From assembly GCA_003694325.1 (NCBI GenBank), contig RFKJ01000014.1, forward strand, positions 1-5,040: a DNA stretch of 5,040 bases, written 5' to 3'. Below, piece after piece: positions 1 through 5,040 of the stretch. The translations under genes and the position numbers were made by a program. Source of the stretch: Deltaproteobacteria bacterium (GTDB taxonomy: Bacteria > Myxococcota_A > UBA796 > UBA2385). The notes beneath the pieces are model-generated. The model made no database searches, was not told the origin of the DNA, and worked only from the letters and a program-made list of their open reading frames with translations. How positions within the stretch are numbered: the stretch's first letter is position 1; each line of letters opens with the position of its first letter.

Positions 1-225
1 ATCGACGACCACATCGCCCCCCTGGAGCCCCCACTGGCCACCCGCCCCACCTTCCTGGCCGCCTCGCGGGCCACCGGCCGCGGCACCGCGCTCGTCGAGG
101 CCTTCGACGCCGGCCTGGCATCGCTGCAGCAGGACGGCAGCCTGGCCCGCATTCTCGCCAGCCACGGCGTGGCGGATGCCCTGCTGGTCCGGGGCCAACC
201 CCTGGCCGCCGAAGCCCCGCTGTGA
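1..225 (+). CDS. Substrate-binding protein (SBP_bac_3-like), C-terminal end, partial
   Basis: Frame 1 is open from the window edge to a TGA at 223-225 and gives the last 74 residues of a protein whose start lies outside. The segment PTFLAASRATGRG, followed by ALVEAFDAGLASLQQDGSLARI, matches the usual ending of family 3 periplasmic solute-binding proteins. In that family a strand reading 'lyla.sk' precedes a helix 'l..fn.gl..l..dG.l..i...y' that closes the second lobe. Such proteins bind amino acids or similar small solutes outside the cytoplasmic membrane and serve ABC importers or act as sensor subunits. No transporter gene is visible. The next gene is a hybrid histidine kinase that starts inside this stop codon, so a sensory role is favoured (inference). 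The tail after the last helix (residues 57-74, rich in Ala, Leu and Pro) is not conserved. The ligand cannot be inferred because the binding residues lie upstream. Confidence 0.65.
   Translation: MDDHIAPLEPPLATRPTFLAASRATGRGTALVEAFDAGLASLQQDGSLARILASHGVADALLVRGQPLAAEAPL
222..225 (+). promoter_or_regulatory. GTGA stop/start overlap (translational coupling)
   Basis: The GTG start of the hybrid kinase (222-224) and the TGA stop of the upstream binding-protein gene (223-225) share bases. The sequence just before it (gaagccccgct) contains no good Shine-Dalgarno. The kinase is therefore probably translated by ribosomes that terminate on the binding-protein gene and restart, which would fix the stoichiometry of the two products and place them on one mRNA. 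Confidence 0.75.
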
Positions 226-2036
226 CCGGCCTCGACCCGGCACCCGGCACCGCGACCGCCCGGTCCGCCGCGACGAGCCCGTCCCCGGCCGGTGGTCGAC
301 CACGCAAGCTCCTTGCCCTGGTGGGGGGTGCTGTCGTCGGGGGGCTCATCGTGGTGGGCCAGAACCATCGCTACCGGCTCCAGGGACAACGCCAGGTCGA
401 ACAGCTCGCGCCGAGCTTCGCCCAGCAGCTCTGGAACCTCGACCTCGAGGCGGCGCGGGACCAGGCCCGGGTCATCCTCGACACCAGCGACTACCGATCG
501 GTGGAGGTCCTCCACCCCGACGGACAGGTCTTCGTCCGGCAGGCCGCCGACCTGGCAGGAGGGCCCGCCCGCTGGCTGTCCGACCGTGGCCTGCTGCCGA
601 CCATCCGCTACCGGGTCGCGTTGACCCACCTGCCACCCGGTGAACCCGCGCCCGAGGTCATCGGCACGCTGGAAGTGGCGCGGGTCGACCCGGGCCTGCG
701 ACTCTACGTGCAGGCCGCGCTGGTCGTCGCCCTCGGCGGCCTCGTCGCCAACGCCCTCCGCGACCGCCGCCGCCGGCGCATCGCCGCCGCCGAGCTGCAG
801 CGGGCCGAGGAGCGGGCGGCCCACCTCGAGACCCGGGCCCGGCTGCAGGAGCGGGAACAGCAGCTCCAGGAGAAACGCCAGCTCGAGGCCCTCGGCCAGC
901 TCGCCGCCGGCGTGGCCCACGACTTCAACAACGTCCTCACCGTCGTCATGGGCTCCGCCGAGGTCATCGACCTGGCGACCACCGACCCGACCTGCCGGAA
1001 CACCGCCCGCACGATCCTGGACGCCGCCGAGCGGGCCGCCCACCTGACCCGGCAGCTCCTCGCCTTCGCCCGGCGACAGGTGATCGAGCTGCAGCCGGTG
1101 CAGCTCAACGACGAGATCGAGGACTTCGCGCCGATCCTCCGCCAGGCGCTCGGCGACCGCCTCACCCTGCGGCTCGACCTCGCCCCCGACCTCGGGGTGG
1201 TGCAGGCCGACCCGGTGCAGGTGGAGCAGGTCCTCCTCAACCTCGTGGTCAACGCCCGGGACGCCATGCCCGAGGGCGGCAGCGTCGACGTCGTGACCCG
1301 CAACCTGCGGGGGGGCGAGGCGATCGAGGGCGGCGCCCCCGTGCCCGAGGGGCGCTGGGTCTGCGTGGCCGTCCGAGACACCGGGATCGGGATGGACGAG
1401 GAGACCCGGGCCCGGATCTTCACCCCGTTCTTCACCACCAAGTCCCCGGGGAGCGGGACGGGGCTCGGCCTGGCCACGGTCGACGGCATCGTCCAGCAGC
1501 TTGGCGGCACCATCACCGTGGCCAGCAAACCCGGCCGGGGGACCTGCTTCACCGTGGCCCTGCCGCGGGACGGCGACGCCGTGGGGTCCACCGCCCAACA
1601 CCGCATCGTGTCGCTCGACGACGACTTCGACCCACGGGGCAAGCGGGTCCTCGTCGTCGAGGACCGGGACGCGGTCCGCGAGGTCATGGCCGCGGCGCTG
1701 ACCCGGCACGGCTTCGTGGTGGCCGCAGCCAGCGACGGCCTGATGGCCCTGTCCCTGGCCGCCCAGCAGGAGGAGCCCTTTGACATCCTGGTGACCGACC
1801 TCGCCATGCCCGACCTGAGCGGCGTCGAGCTGGCGGCGCGGATGCGCCGGGACCGCCCCGACCTCAAGATCCTGTTCGTGTCGGGAGACGCCAACGCCGA
1901 GCTGGGCGAGGACTTCGCCTCCGACGACCGCACCGCGGTCCTGTCCAAGCCGTTCGGCGCCCGCCGTCTCGTCGACCGGGTACGGGAGCTGCTCGCAACC
2001 CACGTACGGACGACCGAGGAGCCGCCGTCGGACTGA
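222..2036 (+). CDS. Membrane-bound hybrid sensor histidine kinase with C-terminal receiver
   Basis: A 604-residue protein that should autophosphorylate on histidine in response to an extracytoplasmic signal and pass the phosphate to its own receiver. In order: a Pro/Ala-rich cytoplasmic leader (1-28); membrane helix 1 (about 29-47); a sensor of about 110 residues (48-158) with the QQLWNLD motif and VEVLHPDGQV, resembling small Cache/PAS-like sensors; membrane helix 2 (about 159-178); a charged coiled coil (about 183-222); a HisKA domain with phospho-acceptor His233 in VAHDFNN; and a HATPase with N box NLVVNARDAMP (340-350), G1 box DTGIGM (386-391), F box FTPFFTTK (400-407) and G2 box GSGTGLGL (410-417). 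The receiver (about 474-593) has acidic pocket Glu480/Asp481, acceptor Asp526 in VTDLAMP, Ser554 and Lys576 in SKPF, so all catalytic residues are present. There is no DNA-binding or HPt domain, so a further phosphotransfer partner is expected elsewhere. The GTG start is chosen because the GTGA overlap with the preceding stop gives translational coupling; no clear Shine-Dalgarno is visible. Confidence 0.95.
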   Translation: MTGLDPAPGTATARSAATSPSPAGGRPRKLLALVGGAVVGGLIVVGQNHRYRLQGQRQVEQLAPSFAQQLWNLDLEAARDQARVILDTSDYRSVEVLHPDGQVFVRQAADLAGGPARWLSDRGLLPTIRYRVALTHLPPGEPAPEVIGTLEVARVDPGLRLYVQAALVVALGGLVANALRDRRRRRIAAAELQRAEERAAHLETRARLQEREQQLQEKRQLEALGQLAAGVAHDFNNVLTVVMGSAEVIDLATTDPTCRNTARTILDAAERAAHLTRQLLAFARRQVIELQPVQLNDEIEDFAPILRQALGDRLTLRLDLAPDLGVVQADPVQVEQVLLNLVVNARDAMPEGGSVDVVTRNLRGGEAIEGGAPVPEGRWVCVAVRDTGIGMDEETRARIFTPFFTTKSPGSGTGLGLATVDGIVQQLGGTITVASKPGRGTCFTVALPRDGDAVGSTAQHRIVSLDDDFDPRGKRVLVVEDRDAVREVMAAALTRHGFVVAAASDGLMALSLAAQQEEPFDILVTDLAMPDLSGVELAARMRRDRPDLKILFVSGDANAELGEDFASDDRTAVLSKPFGARRLVDRVRELLATHVRTTEEPPSD

Positions 2037-2041
2037 GCCCC

Positions 2042-2103
2042 CCGCCGTTCGGCGGAAGCCGGTGTGTGCCGCGCCGTTCCTGCGAGGCGCCGCCCGCCCG
2101 GCT
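2042..2103. terminator. Possible bidirectional terminator in convergent gap
   Basis: The 66 bases between the converging stop codons of the hybrid kinase and the metallophosphoesterase contain three inverted repeats. One is CCGCC/GGCGG (2042-2046 with 2051-2055) around a GTTC loop. The second is GCGCC/GGCGC (2071-2075 with 2086-2090). The third is an outer AGCCGG/CCGGCT pairing (2057-2062 with 2098-2103) that encloses the second. Neither strand has a T tract, so classical intrinsic termination is not shown. GC hairpins without a U tail are common at convergent ends in GC-rich genomes, and position is the main argument. Confidence 0.3.
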
Positions 2104-3281
2104 CACCCGGCCGGGGCCCCCTCGTCGGCCACCAGCTCGATCACGGTGATCTCCGGGGGGGCGCCCAGGCGCAACGGGGGACCCCAGGTGCCGGTCCCCC
2201 GGCTGGTGTAGACCCGGACATCGCCCACCCGGTCCAGGCCGGCCACGGTGGGCTGCTGCAGCCGGACGAGGTGCATCCACGGCCAGATCTGGCCCCCGTG
2301 GGTGTGGCCCGAGATCTGCAGGTCGATGCCGAGGCCCTGGGCGGCGTGGGCGCTCCGCGGCTGGTGGGCCAGCAGGATCCGGGGCAGCCCGGCCGGGGCG
2401 CCAGCGAGGGCCGCGGCCGGGTCGCTGCGGTGTTCCGGCAGGATGCGCCCGGCGTCGTGATCGGTCACCCCGGCCAGCACCAGGCGACCGGTCCCCTCCC
2501 CCAGCACCACGTGCCGGTTCAACAGGACGCGGAACCCCATCGCTTCGAGGTGCTCGACCCACTCGGCGGCACCGGAGTAGTACTCGTGGTTGCCGGTGAC
2601 GAAGAAGCGACCGAGGGGCGCCTGCAGGTCGGCCAGGGGCGCGACGTCGCCGGCGAGGCCGGCCACCGGGCCGTCCACCAGGTCCCCCGTGATCACCACC
2701 AGGTCCGGCCGGATCGACCGGACGCGGTCGACCACCGCCCGCAGGAAGTCGGCGCCGATGGTCGGGCCGACGTGGAGGTCACTGAGCTGGACGATGCGGA
2801 GCCCGTGGAGGGCCGGCGGCAACCCGGCGATGGGGACCGCGACCCGGCGCAGCGACGGCACCCGCCGGGCGTTCACCAGGCCCACCCCCACCAGGCCGAC
2901 AGCGATCGCCAGCATCCCGGCGGTCGCCGCGCGCAGGTGCTCCGTCGAGACCGGGCCGCCCGCGCCGGCCAGGGCGGCGCCGCCCGCCACGATCCCCCAG
3001 ACCCACAGCAGGAGGTCGCGGATCACCGTCAGCGGCAGGATCACGGCGAGCAGGCCCATGGCGACGAAGGCCGCCCAGGCCAGGCCATCGCTGACCGGAC
3101 CGGGCCGCAGGAGCCGGTGCAGCAGCATCCCGCCGAAGATGAGCCCGACCAGGCCGCCCACCAGGGCGTGGCCCACGGTCGACCAGGGCCGGGCGAGCTG
3201 CAGGGCCAAGACGAGACGCCAGTCGAGCAGCAGGCCCACGCCGCCGGCCAGGCCCAGGAACAGGGCGAGGAAGGCGATCAA
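2103..3281 (-). CDS. Polytopic membrane metallophosphoesterase (YaeI/YkuE-like)
   Basis: A 392-residue calcineurin-like phosphoesterase, numbered from the TTG at 3281. The N-terminal third has four to five hydrophobic segments (about 1-18, 36-56, 66-83, 88-106 and 116-136) that place it in the cytoplasmic membrane. The catalytic domain follows from about 160. All dinuclear-metal motifs are present: SDLHVG (Asp168, His170), GDLVDG (Asp200), GNHEYY (Asn231, His232), LLAHQP (His306) and GHTHGG (His326, His328). This order and the GHTHGGQIWPW ending match the COG1408 branch that includes YaeI and YkuE. The family hydrolyses phosphodiester or pyrophosphate bonds, probably in lipid-linked substrates, but the substrate here is unknown. 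No Shine-Dalgarno precedes the TTG. A GGAG at 3311-3308 sits 5 bases before an in-frame CTG at 3302, which would add MKFPLSA ahead of the first membrane helix and may be the true start (399 residues). The frame is open upstream only to a TAG at 3359-3357. The gene lies downstream of carA on the same strand and may share its transcript. Confidence 0.93.
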   Translation of the reverse strand: MIAFLALFLGLAGGVGLLLDWRLVLALQLARPWSTVGHALVGGLVGLIFGGMLLHRLLRPGPVSDGLAWAAFVAMGLLAVILPLTVIRDLLLWVWGIVAGGAALAGAGGPVSTEHLRAATAGMLAIAVGLVGVGLVNARRVPSLRRVAVPIAGLPPALHGLRIVQLSDLHVGPTIGADFLRAVVDRVRSIRPDLVVITGDLVDGPVAGLAGDVAPLADLQAPLGRFFVTGNHEYYSGAAEWVEHLEAMGFRVLLNRHVVLGEGTGRLVLAGVTDHDAGRILPEHRSDPAAALAGAPAGLPRILLAHQPRSAHAAQGLGIDLQISGHTHGGQIWPWMHLVRLQQPTVAGLDRVGDVRVYTSRGTGTWGPPLRLGAPPEITVIELVADEGAPAG

Positions 3282-3307
3282 TGCGGACAGCGGGAACTTC
3301 AGGCCGG

Positions 3308-3311
3308 CTCC
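3308..3311 (-). promoter_or_regulatory. Shine-Dalgarno GGAG favouring a CTG start at 3302
   Basis: On the minus strand GGAG (3311-3308) is followed by CCGGC and then CTG (3302-3300), in frame with the metallophosphoesterase. The spacing of 5 bases is normal. The next start-like codon, TTG at 3281, has only CCCGCTGTCCGCA before it, with no purine-rich match. No in-frame ATG, GTG or TTG exists between the TTG and the upstream stop, so CTG is the only start that fits this site. Confidence 0.4.
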
Positions 3312-3332
3312 AGCGAACCGAGGGGCGGTCGA

Positions 3333-3346
3333 CCACCCCCGGGTGG
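3333..3346. repeat. Inverted repeat CCACCC-CC-GGGTGG
   Basis: Six-base arms (3333-3338 and 3341-3346) with a 2-base centre lie about 30 bases upstream of the candidate CTG start of the metallophosphoesterase. The position and symmetry would suit an operator or short hairpin in the leader. The low-complexity GC composition makes a chance occurrence plausible. Confidence 0.25.
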
Positions 3347-3382
3347 CCGTCGGTCGCTACCCCTTCCCACGACCGCCCCGAC

Positions 3383-3388
3383 CGTCAA
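3383..3388 (-). promoter_or_regulatory. Possible -35 element TTGACG in the carA-phosphoesterase gap
   Basis: The minus strand reads TTGACG at 3388-3383, close to a sigma-70 -35 consensus, in the non-coding gap that precedes the metallophosphoesterase. At a 16-18 base spacing no good -10 follows; the nearest TA-containing hexamer, TAGCGA, is about 23 bases away. The phosphoesterase might have its own promoter here, but the support is a single half-site. Confidence 0.2.
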
Positions 3389-3400
3389 CCCCGCCGGGGT
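3388..3400 (-). terminator. Short GC hairpin after carA
   Basis: Just past the carA stop (TAG at 3415-3413) the minus strand reads ACCCC-GGC-GGGGT (3400-3388), a 5-base-pair stem with a 3-base loop followed by only TTG. It could attenuate or end carA transcription, or merely be a leader structure before the metallophosphoesterase. The stem is short and lacks a T tract. Confidence 0.25.
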
Positions 3401-3412
3401 CGTCGCCCTCCG

Positions 3413-4489
3413 CTACACCCCGGCGTGGCGGAGGAACCGCTCGACCAGGCCGCGGCTGTCGTGGGGCCCCGGACAGGCTTCGGGGTGGAACTGCACCGAC
3501 ATGATCCGGTGCCCGTCGTGGCGGAATCCGGCGACGGTGCCGTCGTTGAGGTGGCGGTGGGTCACCGTGCCGCCCGCCCGGGACAGGCCGGATTCCTCCA
3601 CGCAGAAGCCGTGGTTCTGGCTGGTGATCTCGATCCGCCCGGTCTGCTCGTCGCGGACCGGGTGGTTGGCCCCCCGGTGGCCGAACTTCAGCTTGTAGGT
3701 GTCGGCCCCGATCGCCAGGCCCAGGAGCTGGTGTCCCAGGCAGATCCCCACCATCGGCAGCTCGCCGAGCCCCCGGCGGATCTGCTCGACCACCGCGGGC
3801 AGGGCCGCAGGGTCTCCGGGGCCGTTGCTGAAGAACACCAGGTCGGCGTCGGCGGCCCAGTCCTCGAAGGTCGCGTCGATGGGATGCACCGTGACCCGGC
3901 AGCCGGCATCGGCCAGCAGGCGCAGGATGTTGCGCTTGACCCCGCCGTCGACCACGCTCACCCGGGCCCGGGGTTGTGGGGGATCGTGGAACACGTAGGG
4001 GGTGCGGGTCCCGACCTCGACGGCCAGGGCCCGGCCGGCCATGCCCGGCCATGCCTCGAGCCGTCGCCACAGCTCGTGGGCGTCGGTCCCATCGGTGGAC
4101 ACGACCGCCTTCATCGCCCCCCGTTCCCGGATGTGCCGGACCAGGGCCCGGGTGTCGATGCCCTGGATCCCCGGCACGCCGTGTCGCCGCAGGTAGCGGT
4201 CGAGCCCCTCGGTCGCCCGGTGGCTGCTGTGCTGCCGGGAGAACTCCCGGGCGACGAAGCCGGCGACCCACACGCCGTCGCTCTCGGCGTCGTCGTCGTT
4301 GACCCCGGTGTTGCCGACGTGGGACGTCGTCATCACCACGATCTGCTCGCAGTAGCTGGGGTCGGTGAGCACCTCCTGGTAGCCGGTCATGGCGGTGTTG
4401 AAGACCACCTCGCCCACCCGGGTCGCCGACGCCCCGAAGCCTTCACCGGTGAAGCTCTTGCCGTCTTCCAGGAGCAGGATGCCACCCAC
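3413..4489 (-). CDS. carA: Carbamoyl-phosphate synthase, glutamine-hydrolysing small subunit
   Basis: A 358-residue cytoplasmic glutaminase subunit that releases ammonia from glutamine and channels it to CarB, for carbamoyl phosphate used in pyrimidine and arginine synthesis. The N-terminal CPSase small-chain domain (about 1-135) holds the signature FNTAMTGYQEVLTDPSY (30-46) and HVGNTGVN (57-64). The class I glutamine amidotransferase domain (about 176-356) holds SNGPGDP (221-227), the nucleophile Cys250 in GICLGHQ, ITSQNHGF (288-295) and the His335/Glu337 pair in VQFHPEA, so the catalytic triad is complete. Length is within the family's normal range. GTG at 4489 is chosen as the start because GGAGG (4499-4495) lies 5 bases before it. 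An in-frame GTG at 4495 is possible but overlaps that ribosome-binding site. No carB, pyrB or pyrC adjoins it: downstream on the same strand is a metallophosphoesterase, and upstream is a divergent gene. Confidence 0.97.
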   Translation of the reverse strand: MGGILLLEDGKSFTGEGFGASATRVGEVVFNTAMTGYQEVLTDPSYCEQIVVMTTSHVGNTGVNDDDAESDGVWVAGFVAREFSRQHSSHRATEGLDRYLRRHGVPGIQGIDTRALVRHIRERGAMKAVVSTDGTDAHELWRRLEAWPGMAGRALAVEVGTRTPYVFHDPPQPRARVSVVDGGVKRNILRLLADAGCRVTVHPIDATFEDWAADADLVFFSNGPGDPAALPAVVEQIRRGLGELPMVGICLGHQLLGLAIGADTYKLKFGHRGANHPVRDEQTGRIEITSQNHGFCVEESGLSRAGGTVTHRHLNDGTVAGFRHDGHRIMSVQFHPEACPGPHDSRGLVERFLRHAGV

Positions 4490-4493
4490 GCGC

Positions 4494-4499
4494 ACCTCC
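4494..4499 (-). promoter_or_regulatory. carA ribosome-binding site GGAGGT
   Basis: The minus strand reads GGAGGT at 4499-4494, a strong Shine-Dalgarno match. Measured from GGAGG, it is 5 bases before the GTG at 4489 and directly abuts the alternative GTG at 4495. It therefore decides the carA start in favour of 4489. Confidence 0.7.
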
Positions 4500-4555
4500 G
4501 CGCCGCCCCCTATGCCGCCGACCGGCGCGGGGCAGCGTCCGCCGCCGGAACCGAC

Positions 4556-4561
4556 TACCCT
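4556..4561 (+). promoter_or_regulatory. Candidate -10 element TACCCT for the secreted-protein gene
   Basis: Within the 97-base spacer between divergent carA and the plus-strand gene, TACCCT at 4556-4561 fits the TAnnnT pattern of a -10 box. It would place a transcript start near 4568, just ahead of the GAGGT ribosome-binding site (4578-4582) and the GTG at 4587. No clear -35 is visible at the expected distance. A carA promoter must also lie in or near this spacer, but no convincing minus-strand hexamers stand out. Confidence 0.3.
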
Positions 4562-4586
4562 TCGTCCCGTCGCCGGCGAGGTCTCC

Positions 4587-5040
4587 GTGCTCATCCTGCT
4601 GCTGTCCACCGCGCTCGCCGCCGCGCCCCGGACGCCCGTTCCCCGGCAGGTGCTCGTCCCCCCCCCGCTCGACGCCGGGGGGCCGCTGGCCGCCGCCCGG
4701 CTCACCGTCAAGATCATCGACGGCGTCGCGGCCCGCGCCGACGGCCACGGCAGGCTGCGGTCGGCCCAGCCCGGAGCCCTCGACCCGGTCCGGCAGGTGG
4801 CCGACCGACTGGGCCTGCGGTTCCGGCCGCTCCTGACCCTGGACACCGAGCGGCTCGATGCCCTGGAGGCCCGGGCCGCCGCGCGCTCCGGGCGGGCCCA
4901 GCCGGACCTGCAGGCCCTGTTCATCGTCGAGGGCCCGGCCACCGCCGACGCCATGGTCGCCGCGGGCGAGGCCCTGCAGGCCCTGCCCGTCGTCGAGTAC
5001 GCGTTCATCGAGCGGATCGGCCTGCCCCCGCCCGAGGACC
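4587..5040 (+). CDS. Secreted protein, N-terminal part; probable peptidase pro-region
   Basis: The frame stays open from GTG 4587 to the window edge (151 codons), so only the N-terminus is seen. Residues 1-13 (MLILLLSTALAAA) form a short hydrophobic signal-like segment. A Pro-rich linker follows, then a small domain starting near LTVKIIDG (39-46). A helical stretch PVRQVADRLGLRF then LTLDTERLDALEARAAARSG leads to PDLQALFIVEG, and finally ADAMVAAGEALQALPVVEYAFIERIGLPPPED (about 120-151, overall pattern rather than one motif). The ending 'aL.alp.Ve.ay.e....PPP.D' resembles the pro-region that precedes the catalytic domain of secreted S8 subtilisin-like peptidases in myxobacteria and relatives. 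The catalytic domain lies beyond the window, so the assignment is tentative. GTG 4587 is preferred because GAGGT (4578-4582) precedes it. An in-frame ATG at 4512 would add 25 residues but has no visible ribosome-binding site and lies upstream of the candidate -10. The gene diverges from carA. Confidence 0.6.
   Translation, partial: MLILLLSTALAAAPRTPVPRQVLVPPPLDAGGPLAAARLTVKIIDGVAARADGHGRLRSAQPGALDPVRQVADRLGLRFRPLLTLDTERLDALEARAAARSGRAQPDLQALFIVEGPATADAMVAAGEALQALPVVEYAFIERIGLPPPED
4658..4666 (+). repeat. Nine-base C homopolymer inside the secreted-protein gene
   Basis: Nine consecutive C bases encode part of Val24 and Pro25-Pro27, just after the signal-like segment. The signal-like segment upstream and the conserved-looking motifs downstream are in the same frame, so the gene is intact as read. 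A gain or loss of one C would truncate the product. Confidence 0.9.

Noticed and set aside
704..1948. Long minus-strand open frame opposite the hybrid kinase
   Set aside because: The translation is low-complexity, rich in Arg, Ser and Ala and without domains, while the plus strand encodes a complete kinase with all motifs. It is an artefact of GC-rich codon use.
2042..2055. CCGCC-GTTC-GGCGG hairpin as a firm intrinsic terminator
   Set aside because: The stem is only 5 base pairs and no T tract follows on either strand, so it is listed only as a low-confidence possibility.
1864..2562. Minus-strand open frame spanning the convergent gap
   Set aside because: A Pro/Arg/Gly-rich shadow that overlaps the ends of two well-supported genes in other frames, with no domain.
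2064..3698. Plus-strand open frame of 544 codons across the metallophosphoesterase and the end of carA
   Set aside because: The product is rich in Gly, Gln, Pro, Arg and His with no recognisable fold. It is antisense to two genes with complete catalytic motifs.
3357..4271. Alternate-frame minus-strand open frame inside carA
   Set aside because: A Pro/Arg/Gly-rich shadow of carA with no family features.
4490..5008. N-terminal extension of the carA frame beyond 4489
   Set aside because: The frame stays open upstream, but the extension is Ser/Arg/Ala-rich and non-conserved in appearance and lies antisense to the secreted-protein gene. CarA begins at the strong ribosome-binding site at 4499-4494.

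Overview
The window is a GC-rich (roughly 70% G+C by eye), densely coding bacterial chromosome segment with C- and G-ending codons throughout and three GTG or TTG starts. There are no RNA genes, insertion sequences, CRISPR arrays or obvious transferred islands. The lineage cannot be fixed from sequence alone. A high-GC myxobacterium-like organism is the best guess, because the CarA has motifs such as KLKFGHRGANHPV and ITSQNHGF and the last gene resembles the pro-region of secreted myxobacterial subtilases. A high-GC actinobacterium is not excluded.

Layout. Positions 1-225 (+) hold the C-terminal end of a protein that looks like an extracellular solute-binding protein of family 3. Its stop codon overlaps by 4 bases (GTGA) the GTG start of a 604-residue membrane hybrid histidine kinase (222-2036, +) with a short extracytoplasmic sensor, a HisKA/HATPase core and a C-terminal receiver. 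The two probably form one translationally coupled signalling unit. A 66-base convergent gap with GC-rich inverted repeats separates this unit from a minus-strand pair. That pair is carA (3413-4489, carbamoyl-phosphate synthase glutaminase subunit), followed about 110-130 bases downstream by a polytopic membrane metallophosphoesterase (2103-3281, possibly starting at a CTG at 3302). A 97-base divergent spacer upstream of carA leads to a plus-strand gene cut by the window end (4587-5040). It encodes a secreted protein whose visible part looks like the signal peptide and pro-region of an exported peptidase.

Functionally this is a junction of three unrelated units: a ligand-sensing phosphorelay, a pyrimidine/arginine biosynthesis gene beside a membrane phosphoesterase, and a secreted (probably proteolytic) protein. 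The points most worth a second look are the coupled binding-protein/hybrid-kinase pair, carA without an adjacent carB, the probable non-canonical CTG start of the phosphoesterase, and the 9-base C tract near the start of the secreted-protein gene. I found no convincing evidence of a previously undescribed system.
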